From positions 1-17,715 of the forward strand of contig DYPM01000011.1 of NCBI GenBank assembly GCA_020719895.1: 17,715 nucleotides of DNA. The letters run 5' to 3'. A program made the position numbers and the translations under genes. The notes below the pieces were generated by a model. It had not been told where the DNA came from, did no database searches, and saw only the letters and a list, made by a program, of their open reading frames with translations. Below are positions 1 to 7,034 of this stretch, in pieces; positions within the stretch are counted from its first letter, which is position 1, and every line of letters begins with the position of its first letter. This DNA is from Sulfurovum sp. (GTDB lineage Bacteria > Campylobacterota > Campylobacteria > Campylobacterales > Sulfurovaceae).

Positions 1-1
1 A

Positions 2-94
2 GCTAAAAATCTCATTGGCGTATTGGATGATGAGACGATTGCTCTAAAGACAGGATTAAGTTTGGTTCAAATTGAGGGACTCAAAAGGGAGTAA
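2..94 (+). CDS. C-terminal fragment, Rpn/PD-(D/E)XK nuclease-transposase-like (partial)
   Basis: An open frame enters from the left edge and ends at TAA 92-94, giving 30 residues that begin AKNLIGVLDDETIALKTGL. The pattern AKN...LD..TI.L.TGL.....IE.L is the short helical tail typical of Rpn family recombination-promoting nucleases (PDDEXK_2). It aligns with the tail of the partial gene at 17608-17715, which ends at the opposite edge of the window. The catalytic nuclease core would lie outside the window, so intactness cannot be judged. The family call is from memory of the tail pattern only; another protein with a similar C-terminal helix pair is possible. Confidence 0.5.
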   Translation, partial: AKNLIGVLDDETIALKTGLSLVQIEGLKRE

Positions 95-109
95 AAACAT
101 CTTGTTTTT
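93..109 (+). terminator. weak AT-rich hairpin overlapping the stop codon
   Basis: AAAAACA (93-99) and TGTTTTT (103-109) can pair around a 3-nt loop, with the T-run extending to 110. It overlaps the TAA of the partial gene. The stem has only one G:C pair, so it is at best a weak intrinsic terminator. The rest of the 119-bp gap (95-213) between the two converging genes shows nothing else I can support. Confidence 0.3.
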
Positions 110-213
110 TGTTGGGGGATTATACGTTTTGATTTTGTGATCTGTGGCTCAAAAATCTCATAGCTTGCAGAGAACTTCTCGATACACTCCTCGTAAATTA
201 TAGTCTCCCTCTA

Positions 214-960
214 CTACACATCATCTTTTATATAAAAAATATTATATTTTTCAAGAAAATTTATATAAAGCTCAAACGCTTTTTGAGCAAGTACCTCATC
301 ATGCGATGCGACTGAAATCGCCACTTGCCATCCATCTTCAAGCTGTTTTGGTAACGAAGAGAACTCCACGCCATTTGGCATCTGCTCCATAATCTCTATC
401 AAAAAACTCTCACGGCAAGTCGCGGTCAATGTATAACGATAATAAATTTGTGTATTTGGAAGTAGCGTATCAATGATGGTATTGGTCATAGGATGGCTCA
501 TCTGAGGAAATCCAGGCATAAAGAAAAATCGTCCGTCCAACGAAAAAGCAGGCATTTGATTTATAGGATTAGGAATCAAATCAGCACCAGCAGGAAGCTC
601 TGCCATCTTTAGAGAGTGAGGCGAAATACGATCTTTGAGTGCATTTTTGATGATCTGCATCGCCTCTTGATGAACTTGAAGTGTTCCGTCTCTTAGTGCT
701 ATAGACGCACATTTTCGCGTATGATCATCAGGCGTAGAACCAATTCCGCCAAAACTCAAAAGAATGGAATCGGGTTGCATAGCAATCAAACGAATAGTCT
801 CCACAATAAGATCAGGATCATCTTTTATCACCAATGATCCCCAAAGTGTTTGTCCTTTTTTCAAAAGTGTTGTTGAAACAAAATCAAAATGTTTGTCTAC
901 TCTTCGATGATTGAGAATCTCTGTCCCAATAATCAGAGCAAAAAAACGATAGTTTTTCAT
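214..960 (-). CDS. CinA/MoCF-type molybdopterin-binding domain protein
   Basis: This 248-residue protein resembles the N-terminal (MoaB/MogA-like, COG1058) domain of CinA. Visible landmarks are a beta-strand start with IIGTEIL (residues 10-16), the signature GGIGSTPDD (71-79, compare GGLGPTPDD in CinA), LPAGADLIPNP (122-132) and MPGFP (148-152). The C-terminal deamidase domain of full CinA is absent. In this superfamily the glycine-rich loop with two acidic residues binds molybdopterin or nucleotide-like ligands; the substrate of the stand-alone form is not established, so I give no reaction. The start is supported by AAGGAA just upstream of the ATG at 960. It lies 11 nt after the exonuclease gene on the same strand and is probably co-transcribed with it. 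The N-terminus is slightly divergent (GTEIL followed by NHRR). Confidence 0.85.
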   Translation of the reverse strand: MKNYRFFALIIGTEILNHRRVDKHFDFVSTTLLKKGQTLWGSLVIKDDPDLIVETIRLIAMQPDSILLSFGGIGSTPDDHTRKCASIALRDGTLQVHQEAMQIIKNALKDRISPHSLKMAELPAGADLIPNPINQMPAFSLDGRFFFMPGFPQMSHPMTNTIIDTLLPNTQIYYRYTLTATCRESFLIEIMEQMPNGVEFSSLPKQLEDGWQVAISVASHDEVLAQKAFELYINFLEKYNIFYIKDDV

Positions 961-971
961 TATTTTTTTCC

Positions 972-1709
972 TTAATTGAGATAATAATCAAGCGTATATT
1001 TGAGATCTTCGTCAAGCTCGAGATTGCCACGCATCCACCTCAAATAGCCCAAATCCTCTCTTGCAATCTCTTCGATCTCTCTTCCTTTGTATTTGCCAAA
1101 CTTAAAAGTACGCATCAAAACGGGTGTTTGTGTTAGCACAACAAGTGTCTGCATCGGTTTTTGTCCTGCGTATTGTTTTTGTGCCTCTTGTACTAACTTG
1201 GAGAGTAACAGCTTCATTATCAAAACATCACCAATCGCATCGTGTGCTTTGATGGTAATGCCTAACTTTTGTGCCTCTTCTTCTTCTGTTTTGTAGAGTT
1301 CAAGTGCGTAACGAAGATATTGCAACCGATGATAAGGCATATCGGGATAAAGATGTTTGGCACATCGAACCGTATCAATCAAGGTGTAACGATTTTCAAA
1401 TCCTTCTTTTTGAAGCATTCCTAAATCAAAAGCGATATTATGAGCAATCAGATAGTTGGTAGGATCATTAAATCTCTCTATAGCGTTTGAAAATTGGGTT
1501 TGGTGATACAAAGGTTTATCTACAATCATATCAGGCGTGATATTGTGTACTTCCATCGCCTCAAGCGAAATAGGCACTTCACAACGACACATCTCATCAA
1601 ACGCCTCTACTCTCTCTTTATCATAAACAATCAACGCACCGACTTGAATAATACGATCTTTCTCTGTATTGCCTGTAGTTTCGGTATCAAATAAAATATA
1701 AATGGACAT
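972..1709 (-). CDS. DnaQ-like 3'-5' exonuclease (DEDDh) with a DUF3820-like tail
   Basis: The exonuclease domain (about residues 1-175) carries all DEDDh residues: FDTETTG with D8 and E10, AHNIAFD with D95, and HDAIGD with H156 and D161. Such enzymes remove 3' nucleotides from DNA or RNA using two metal ions. The final segment (about 202-245) reads FKFGKYKGREIEEI...GYLRWM, the small FGKYKG/YLRW domain (DUF3820-like) often fused to DnaQ-type exonucleases in this group. The protein is therefore a stand-alone exonuclease, not a polymerase III alpha/epsilon fusion. I chose the ATG at 1709 (245 aa); ATG 1712 is equally possible and both follow AAGAGAAG. A longer frame to 1751 would run into the divergent psd promoter and is unlikely. 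It is upstream of, and probably in one unit with, the CinA-like gene. Confidence 0.87.
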   Translation of the reverse strand: MSIYILFDTETTGNTEKDRIIQVGALIVYDKERVEAFDEMCRCEVPISLEAMEVHNITPDMIVDKPLYHQTQFSNAIERFNDPTNYLIAHNIAFDLGMLQKEGFENRYTLIDTVRCAKHLYPDMPYHRLQYLRYALELYKTEEEEAQKLGITIKAHDAIGDVLIMKLLLSKLVQEAQKQYAGQKPMQTLVVLTQTPVLMRTFKFGKYKGREIEEIAREDLGYLRWMRGNLELDEDLKYTLDYYLN

Positions 1710-1770
1710 CATCTTCTCTTTTGGATGTAGTAAAATATTCAATAATAGCAAAGTTTGTGTATCAAAGAGA

Positions 1771-1796
1771 TATAATAAAGTCTATTTTTGAAGGAG
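1771..1796 (+). promoter_or_regulatory. psd promoter -10 box and ribosome binding site
   Basis: TATAAT at 1771-1776 matches the epsilonproteobacterial sigma-70 -10 element. No convincing -35 box is present, which is usual in this group. AAGGAG at 1791-1796 is 5 nt before the ATG at 1802 and fixes that start rather than the in-frame ATG at 1721, which lies upstream of the -10 box. The 1710-1801 gap is a divergent promoter region shared with the exonuclease gene. Confidence 0.6.
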
Positions 1797-1801
1797 ATAC
1801 G

Positions 1802-2632
1802 ATGTCCAAACATTTTACTTCCATTCTCTCTACGCTTTTTGGAGCGTTTGCCAATATCTCTTTTCCTCCACCGCTTCAACGTTTTATCAACCGTACTTAT
1901 GTTACGCTCTTAGGTGTAGATTTGTCAGATTTTGAATCTGCAAAAGAGTATCGTACACTCAATGCACTTTTTAGTCGTAATCTCAAAAAACCACGAGAGT
2001 TTTCAAAAAATCCTCAAGATATGATCTCTCCAGTCGATGGTTTAATCACCGATACAAGCATCATCACCGACGCTAAAGCCTATCAGATCAAAGGCGTGGC
2101 GTATAGACTTGAAGAACTTTTGGGTTCGTACCATACGCAAGCCGTCGTCAAACTTGAAGGAGGAAATGCTATCAATCTCTATCTTTCACCCAAAGATTAT
2201 CACCGTTATCACTTTCCCACAGATCTTCACATCCACTCTCTTACGCATATTCCAGGGAAACTTTTTCCTGTCAATTTCCCATTTCTCAAGCATAAAAAGT
2301 CTCTTTTTGTGGAAAATGAAAGAGTGGTTATCGAAGCTACAGATAACGATGGTCGCATTTTGGTGATGGTGCTTGTAGGTGCGTTGAATGTTGGAAAAAT
2401 GCACGTTGCCTTTGAGCCAAAACTCCAAACCAATATAGAGATAAACCAACCCACACACTACACTTATGAGAATCTAAAAGTAACCAAAGGATCTCTTTGT
2501 GGATGGTTTGAGATGGGTTCGACGGTTTTGCTTTTTATTGCCAAAGAGACCATTATTCTGTCCATTGCCATCAATCAAAAAGTCAAGTTTGGCGAGACTC
2601 TTGCTATAGTACGTCACAATAAAGCTATTTAA
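1802..2632 (+). CDS. psd: phosphatidylserine decarboxylase proenzyme
   Basis: This enzyme decarboxylates phosphatidylserine to phosphatidylethanolamine at the inner membrane. The 276-residue proenzyme (start at ATG 1802) has the SPVDG segment, the YLSPKDYHRYHFP block that carries the conserved catalytic His, and a GST self-cleavage motif at residues 239-241 (MGSTVLL). Cleavage before S240 would give a beta chain of 239 residues and a pyruvoyl-capped alpha chain of 37 residues, as expected for the bacterial family. The motif has Met where LGST is most common, a conservative change. It is the first gene of a three-gene plus-strand operon; its TAA overlaps the AAGGAG ribosome binding site of the next gene, so the two are probably translationally coupled. 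Confidence 0.95.
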   Translation: MSKHFTSILSTLFGAFANISFPPPLQRFINRTYVTLLGVDLSDFESAKEYRTLNALFSRNLKKPREFSKNPQDMISPVDGLITDTSIITDAKAYQIKGVAYRLEELLGSYHTQAVVKLEGGNAINLYLSPKDYHRYHFPTDLHIHSLTHIPGKLFPVNFPFLKHKKSLFVENERVVIEATDNDGRILVMVLVGALNVGKMHVAFEPKLQTNIEINQPTHYTYENLKVTKGSLCGWFEMGSTVLLFIAKETIILSIAINQKVKFGETLAIVRHNKAI

Positions 2633-2643
2633 GGAGTCAAACA

Positions 2644-3570
2644 ATGGTCGTCAAAGAGATACAAGAGTACGCACAAATACGCACTAAAGCAAGAGCATAT
2701 CTATGTTTTATATTAAGTCGAAATATCAACGAACATATTCAAGGAGGCATTGAACAACTCCTCATCAAAATAGATAGACTCAAAAACTCACTTCCACAAG
2801 CAGAAGTGATATATGTACTCAATGGCACGGGAACACAAATCATTGATAATATTTCCGACACAGAGACACTCAACGGCAAAGGCAAAGGAGAAGATAGAAG
2901 CAATCGTGCTTACTTTTATCGCACACGAAAAGAGCATCGCTGTATTCTCACTGATCCTTATCCGTCACTGATTAGCAATCAACTTGTAGTTACTACAACT
3001 TTCCCTATCTATGACGAAGCCAATCAACTGCTTTATGTTATCTGTGTGGATATCAAGCTTAGAGATATTCTCTATATGATTCACCCTACTTCTGTGGATT
3101 CCGCCTTTGGAATGGTAAGCAAAACAGTCTATGCGTCATTTGCTGTAGCACTTTTTGCTGTAGCGTTGCTCTTTTTTTTCAAAGGAATCTCAAGCTTTTT
3201 GGTGTTTGGTACAAACTTCAACGCAATTGATGTCAACGAGATGTTCAAATCAACAATTCTTTTGACTCTCTCTTTGGCGATTATTGACCTTACTAAAGCG
3301 ATTTTTGAAGAGGAGGTACTCGGACGAGAAAAACAAGAGTCCGAAGGACACGCTCATCAAACGATGGTGCGATTTTTAGGCTCCATCATCATCGCTCTAT
3401 CTATCGAAGCTTTAATGTTGGTCTTCAAGTTCGCCATCACTGATCCGCAACACCTTCTGCCTGCTGTGTATCTCATCGGAGCGGTCACTGCACTTATCAT
3501 CGGACTTTCTATCTATCTCAATGCAATCAAAGAAAAACGAAAGGATACTGGATGCAACAAAGAGTCATAA
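2644..3570 (+). CDS. PDC (cache-like) sensor domain membrane protein
   Basis: This is a 308-residue two-part protein. Residues about 25-148 form a single PDC/cache-like sensor domain, with VIYVLNGTGTQIIDN (55-69), EDRSNRAYF (83-91), LTDPYPS (102-108) and TTTFPIYDE (117-125) as landmarks. Residues about 160-295 contain four hydrophobic stretches long enough to cross the membrane (about 160-180, 202-222, 242-262, 271-293), with a charged loop at 222-238. There is no GGDEF, HAMP, kinase or methyl-accepting domain, so the output is unknown. I see no signal peptide or membrane segment before the sensor part, so its side of the membrane is unclear. The start is set by AAGGAG at 2631-2636. It overlaps the HAD gene by 19 nt. 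The neighbours suggest a link to membrane or phospholipid state, but that is inference. Confidence 0.8.
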   Translation: MVVKEIQEYAQIRTKARAYLCFILSRNINEHIQGGIEQLLIKIDRLKNSLPQAEVIYVLNGTGTQIIDNISDTETLNGKGKGEDRSNRAYFYRTRKEHRCILTDPYPSLISNQLVVTTTFPIYDEANQLLYVICVDIKLRDILYMIHPTSVDSAFGMVSKTVYASFAVALFAVALLFFFKGISSFLVFGTNFNAIDVNEMFKSTILLTLSLAIIDLTKAIFEEEVLGREKQESEGHAHQTMVRFLGSIIIALSIEALMLVFKFAITDPQHLLPAVYLIGAVTALIIGLSIYLNAIKEKRKDTGCNKES

Positions 3571-4178
3571 TATTTGATATGGACGGCACGTTAATAGACT
3601 CTTCGGTGACTATCGCAAATGCTATCAACTATGTACGCAATAATCTTGGTTTTGAGCCATTGGAGAGAGAGTATATCATTCGTCTTATCAACGACCACAC
3701 AATCAACCCTGCTCAAAAGTTCTATCACGCCAAAACATTTGAAAAACAACATGAAATTTGGTTTTCTGAGTACTACAGCGAACACCACCACAAAGATATA
3801 GAACTCTATCAAGGAATCCCTAAGCTATTAGAAAAACTCAAATCCCACGGAGCCAAATTGGCAATAGCCACAAATGCCTATCGAATCTCTACTATCGAAT
3901 CTTTAAGTCACCTCAAAGTCCAACACCATTTTGATGCAATCGTGTGCTACGACGATGTCGCTCAAGGCAAACCATATCCCGATATGCTCTATAAAGTTCT
4001 TGATGAAGTCCGAATGCAAAACCATCAAGCCCTTTTTATTGGCGATGGTCCTCGCGACCAAATGGCAAGTGAAAGTGCAAATATCGAATATATTATGGTA
4101 GATTGGGGTTTTAGTGATCACGATAATGCGGTGCGAAGTGTAGCGGAGTTAGAGAAGATTATTTTTGGAGAGATATAG
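3552..4178 (+). CDS. HAD-family hydrolase, phosphoglycolate phosphatase-like
   Basis: All four HAD motifs are present in 208 residues: FDMDGTLID with nucleophile D9 and acid/base D11, motif II T107 in IATNAY, motif III K140 in GKPYPD, and motif IV FIGDGPRDQ with D165 and D169. Between motifs I and II is a helical cap (about residues 15-88), the usual subclass I arrangement of phosphoglycolate phosphatase and beta-phosphoglucomutase relatives. The cytosolic substrate cannot be read from sequence, so no gene symbol is given. The start codon lies inside the last codons of the sensor-protein gene, a 19-nt overlap implying coupled translation. It is the last gene of the psd operon and is followed by the palindromic element at 4187-4214. 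Confidence 0.9.
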   Translation: MQQRVIIFDMDGTLIDSSVTIANAINYVRNNLGFEPLEREYIIRLINDHTINPAQKFYHAKTFEKQHEIWFSEYYSEHHHKDIELYQGIPKLLEKLKSHGAKLAIATNAYRISTIESLSHLKVQHHFDAIVCYDDVAQGKPYPDMLYKVLDEVRMQNHQALFIGDGPRDQMASESANIEYIMVDWGFSDHDNAVRSVAELEKIIFGEI

Positions 4179-4186
4179 TGAAATAC

Positions 4187-4214
4187 GAGATACCGAATCA
4201 AGTTCGGTATGACG
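4187..4214. repeat. REP-like palindromic element / possible bidirectional terminator
   Basis: ATACCGAA (4190-4197) and TTCGGTAT (4203-4210) form a perfect 8-bp stem with a TCAAG loop, flanked by GAG and GACG. T-runs follow at 4216-4220 and around 4226. It lies in the 52-bp gap between convergent genes, so it may end transcription from both sides. Its form closely resembles a dispersed palindrome I recall from many bacterial genomes whose arms read ATCCCGAA and TTCGGGAT. Relative to that form the changes here are paired and keep the stem. Confidence 0.6.
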
Positions 4215-4230
4215 ATTTTTAGAGGTTTTC

Positions 4231-4764
4231 TCAATAAAGTCCAAATTTCCCATCGGCTCTTTTGTACATCACTCTCATTTTGCCGTCTTGATCATTAAAG
4301 ACGATAAATTGTCTTTTTGTTTCTGCTCTTAGTGCATCAATCGCCTCATCAAAATCAATCGGTTTATGAAGCTCAAGATCCATAGGTACAATCTCCACCT
4401 CTTCATTTGTCATCTCACTTACCGCTTGGGCATCTACGCCAAGATCTTTGAAACTCATGATTTTGTGGTCTTTGATTTTATCGGCGTATCTTCTTAGCCC
4501 TTTTTTCATTCTCTCGATTGCAATGTCAATCGCTGCATAAACATCTTTGTCGTTTTGGGTGATAACGAAAGTGTTTTTGTCTTTGAGATTGACGATAAAT
4601 TCAGTACTAAACCCTTTTTTGCCATTTTTTTCTTTGGCTGCGATAATAGTACTCACCGAGATAATATCAAGATGATACTTCTCCAAGCTCTCTACCGCCG
4701 CATCTGCATAAGCCTTGATGGGTTCTGTTAGCTCAAAATGTATTCCCGTAATACTTCTGTTCAT
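4231..4764 (-). CDS. hpf: ribosome hibernation promoting factor, long form
   Basis: This cytosolic protein binds the small subunit and drives 100S ribosome dimer formation in slow growth. Residues 1-105 are the RaiA/HPF beta-alpha-beta domain, including the basic helix ERMKKGLRRYADKIKDHK (84-101) that contacts rRNA. Residues about 130-177 are the long-form dimerisation domain, with KPIDFDEAI (134-142), FIVFND (153-158) and MYKRADGKFGLY (166-177). At 177 residues it matches the long HPF type, not the short YfiA or HPF. AAGGAT is correctly placed before the ATG at 4764. A 16-bp dyad lies about 28 bp upstream of the start and is a candidate control site. It is downstream of the pilin operon on the same strand, but the 87-bp gap suggests its own promoter. 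Confidence 0.93.
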   Translation of the reverse strand: MNRSITGIHFELTEPIKAYADAAVESLEKYHLDIISVSTIIAAKEKNGKKGFSTEFIVNLKDKNTFVITQNDKDVYAAIDIAIERMKKGLRRYADKIKDHKIMSFKDLGVDAQAVSEMTNEEVEIVPMDLELHKPIDFDEAIDALRAETKRQFIVFNDQDGKMRVMYKRADGKFGLY

Positions 4765-4792
4765 AGCGTATCCTTTATGATAAACGTAATTA

Positions 4793-4808
4793 GTTACATT
4801 TATGTAAC
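4793..4808. promoter_or_regulatory. 16-bp dyad upstream of hpf (candidate operator)
   Basis: GTTACAT (4793-4799) and ATGTAAC (4802-4808) form a perfect 7-bp inverted repeat with a 2-bp spacer. It lies in the 87-bp gap upstream of hpf, without a following T-run, so a dimeric regulator site is more likely than a terminator. I cannot name the regulator; it is not an FNR-type TTGAT-N4-ATCAA site. Confidence 0.45.
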
Positions 4809-4851
4809 CATACTTAATTTTAACTGGGAATACTTAAACCAAACAGAAATT

Positions 4852-5340
4852 TTAGAGACGTTGTAGTGTGCGTCTAAAATAACGCGTCCACGGCACATCA
4901 TCAATAGAACCATTGACAGGAATAAGACTAAAGTCTTTGTATCGCACCGTCACATCGACAAGCACAGAAACATCATTTGAGGTTGAATCTGTATTTGAAG
5001 CACACGCAATGTTCGCAGGCAAATTAAAATAGTTTAAATTGATGGCGACCTCATACCCTTCGCCATTCTTAGCACCACCTGGATTTGCGATATTAAATTG
5101 AGTACTGTCGATATCTCCTTTGATTTGTCTCAAACATCCATTGGTGATCATATCGTGACCTTGTATTGCCAATATCGCAAACTCTGTATAGCTTCTTGCA
5201 AGTAAAATCGCTTGTTCTTTGCGATACTGAGCTGTAGTCTCTTGCACCACTTTTCCAGAGAGATTAAATACCAAAACACTCAATACAGCAAGAATCACCA
5301 TCACAAACATCGCCATAATCATCGAAAATGCACTTCTCAT
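4852..5340 (-). CDS. MshP/PilX-like pseudopilin lacking Glu5
   Basis: This 162-residue protein has a prepilin-like start: the short leader MRSA, then FSMIMAMFVMVILAVLSVLV as the hydrophobic N-helix. Cleavage would be after A4. Position +5 of the mature protein is Met (M9), not the Glu found in major pilins, as in GspK/PilX/MshP-type proteins. The rest is a small globular domain with three cysteines (in NGCLRQ, NIACAS and a less clear region) and many aliphatic-polar alternations, and it ends FRRTLQRL. The start codon overlaps the stop of the MshO-like gene in ATGA, and it is the last gene of the giant-protein operon. The assignment to MshP rather than PilX rests mainly on neighbours and on the start RSAFSMIMAMF, and is an inference. 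Confidence 0.7.
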   Translation of the reverse strand: MRSAFSMIMAMFVMVILAVLSVLVFNLSGKVVQETTAQYRKEQAILLARSYTEFAILAIQGHDMITNGCLRQIKGDIDSTQFNIANPGGAKNGEGYEVAINLNYFNLPANIACASNTDSTSNDVSVLVDVTVRYKDFSLIPVNGSIDDVPWTRYFRRTLQRL

Positions 5341-6302
5341 CGCATTACCACTTTCTCTTTACAGATTGAGATATTGGTTGATCCCTCACCACCGATTTTT
5401 TCTGTAGCACAGAGTTTGAGTCGCATCGTGTCTCCTTGCTCCGAAAATTTAAACGTCGTGACATTTTTGATCAAAGTAATAGAAGGGACATCAGCATCAT
5501 TATAATCAATTCCTGCCCACGGCTGATAGCTGTATCGCAACTCCAAATCAAACACCGAGTCATTCGTACCAAGCATAGAGTCGGGGTCTACTACACTATG
5601 CGTGTTATGCTCCACAGGTACAATCGCATAGGCACTCCATGCAAGTTTATAGTGATCAGAGATTCTTGTACTGTTTCCATTGAATTTATCAGTCCCCAAT
5701 CTGGTGGCATCGATCATATCTACCAAATGGATACATCCGCTGTTGCCATTGTATCCTGTGCAGTTCTCATCTGGTGCAAGGATTACATTGCTAAATGGTT
5801 GCGTACCCAACGAAAACAACAAAGCCCATTTCGGTGTTTTGCCTGAGAGATTTGTGATAACCGTACTCGTAAAATCCAAATTAGATCCTGTCGTGACAAT
5901 GCCTGCTGCTACGGTTGTTGCTGTAATATCGCAGTAGCCACTCCACCCTAATGCATTAAAGCTGTCATGGTCATATCCGATCCACTCAAGAATCGTATTA
6001 TTTCTATCTGTCGCTTGACTGAACATCGATTCGACATCAAAAAATGTATTTGTAATGGGATTTCTTGCGATCGCTGTACCGTGAATGCGATAGGTTAAAC
6101 GGTTGGCTATCTGTGTAATAGCAAGCTCTGTCTTGAGAGAGGCGTTGTGTGTCGCTCTTTGGATAATGTAGTTTTGATAGACACGCACAAAAATCGAACT
6201 CCCTATCGAAGAGACGATCCCCAAAATCACTATCACCATAATAAGCTCAAGCATTGTAAATGCTTTTTTGGATGTTGTTTTTGTAGTTTTAAAAAAATTC
6301 AT
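5337..6302 (-). CDS. prepilin-type minor pilin, MshO/PilW-like
   Basis: This is a 321-residue type IV prepilin. The basic leader ends KKA14, followed by FTMLELIMVIVILGIVSS, giving mature F+1 and Glu at +5 (E19), the class III prepilin signature. A long helix (about 15-75) is followed by a large globular domain of about 240 residues, which is the size of MshO and PilW rather than PilV or GspH. Cysteines in GYCDI, ENCTG, GCIHL, KLCAT and SICKE could form disulphides. Such minor pilins are inner-membrane proteins built into the pilus, usually near its tip. The ATG at 6302 follows the previous stop by 1 nt (TAAGATG), and the last bases overlap the MshP-like gene. Two D/E-X-N-X-S/T sequons are visible (DRNNT, DENCT). 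Confidence 0.82.
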   Translation of the reverse strand: MNFFKTTKTTSKKAFTMLELIMVIVILGIVSSIGSSIFVRVYQNYIIQRATHNASLKTELAITQIANRLTYRIHGTAIARNPITNTFFDVESMFSQATDRNNTILEWIGYDHDSFNALGWSGYCDITATTVAAGIVTTGSNLDFTSTVITNLSGKTPKWALLFSLGTQPFSNVILAPDENCTGYNGNSGCIHLVDMIDATRLGTDKFNGNSTRISDHYKLAWSAYAIVPVEHNTHSVVDPDSMLGTNDSVFDLELRYSYQPWAGIDYNDADVPSITLIKNVTTFKFSEQGDTMRLKLCATEKIGGEGSTNISICKEKVVMR

Positions 6303-6303
6303 C

Positions 6304-7032
6304 TTATAGTCCTGTTTTAGTAATGACTCTTGGTCGAGCCGTACCTATATTACAAGTAAAAGCACTCAAAAAGATGTTTTTTTGCAAATCTTGATTTGGA
6401 GTGGTGATAGTCACACTTACCAATTTGATATTACTTGTCCCTGCTGTAGTAGTTGTAAATGGACTATTAAACACCACAGGATTAGCAGTATAGGTTGTGA
6501 CATCAGAGCCATAAACTACATTTCTGCTGATCAAGATCGCTTGATCTATATACTCCCCTTCATTTTTGCTCAAACTCGCCGTCTCTCCTGCATACAAACT
6601 AAGATGTGAATCTCTGATATTATCATCTACATCGTTCACAAAACCAGCGTCACTTATCTCAGATCCAAGTATGGCACTTGCATTATTGAATCCTATTACA
6701 GCATTGTATCTCCTTGCAAATGGGACACCAGCGCTATTAACGGTTCTGTTTAGTTCTAATGTCAAAACTGCACTTTGCGTTCGAAGCACACCTGCACCTA
6801 CGGTGATATTTGCATCAGCCTCATCCCATGGATAGGTCAATATCAAAGCAAGATCTCCTCCTGCGGCATTGATCGCTTCTTGCTGGAGTGATACATCGAT
6901 ACTTTTTGATGCCGTGGTGACAATCGTCGGTACAGATAGCAGTGAGATGCCCATAATCACCAATGCAAAGATCAACTCAAGCATCGCAATAGCAGGTCTA
7001 AGAGTTCTATTTTTGACAACACGCATAGCCAT
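6304..7032 (-). CDS. prepilin-type minor pilin, MshD/PilV-like
   Basis: This is a 242-residue prepilin from ATG 7032. The leader is rich in Arg and Lys (MRVVKNRTLRPA), then IAMLELIFALVIMGISLL forms the N-helix. Cleavage after A14 places Glu at +5 (E19). The position +1 residue is Ile instead of the usual Phe. A conserved-looking segment LILTYPWDE follows the helix, as in other epsilonproteobacterial PilV/MshD-like proteins I recall. Start choice: ATG 7032 forms TGATG with the stop of the giant gene, indicating coupled translation; GTG 7038 and ATG 7026 are alternatives. The globular part is Asn/Thr-rich and has two candidate glycosylation sequons (DANIT, ELNRT). It is the second gene of the operon. 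Confidence 0.8.
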   Translation of the reverse strand: MAMRVVKNRTLRPAIAMLELIFALVIMGISLLSVPTIVTTASKSIDVSLQQEAINAAGGDLALILTYPWDEADANITVGAGVLRTQSAVLTLELNRTVNSAGVPFARRYNAVIGFNNASAILGSEISDAGFVNDVDDNIRDSHLSLYAGETASLSKNEGEYIDQAILISRNVVYGSDVTTYTANPVVFNSPFTTTTAGTSNIKLVSVTITTPNQDLQKNIFLSAFTCNIGTARPRVITKTGL

Positions 7033-7034
7033 CA
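7030..7034 (-). promoter_or_regulatory. TGATG stop-start junction (translational coupling)
   Basis: The TGA of the giant gene (7034-7032) shares its A with the ATG of the MshD-like gene. No strong Shine-Dalgarno precedes it (only GAGTGG), so the pilin gene probably depends on ribosomes finishing the giant gene. Confidence 0.6.

Noticed and set aside
216..226. TACACATCATC near the end of the CinA-like gene, resembling the 18-bp repeat at the right end
   Set aside because: Only 11 bp match, and both encode a DDV-type C-terminus. This fits chance.
1721..1801. Longer psd reading frame starting at ATG 1721
   Set aside because: It contains the TATAAT promoter box and overlaps the divergent gene's leader. 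The AAGGAG-preceded ATG at 1802 gives the normal family length.
5212..5505. Plus-strand open frames opposite the pilin genes
   Set aside because: They are antisense shadows of well-supported overlapping pilin genes, without start signals or known domains.
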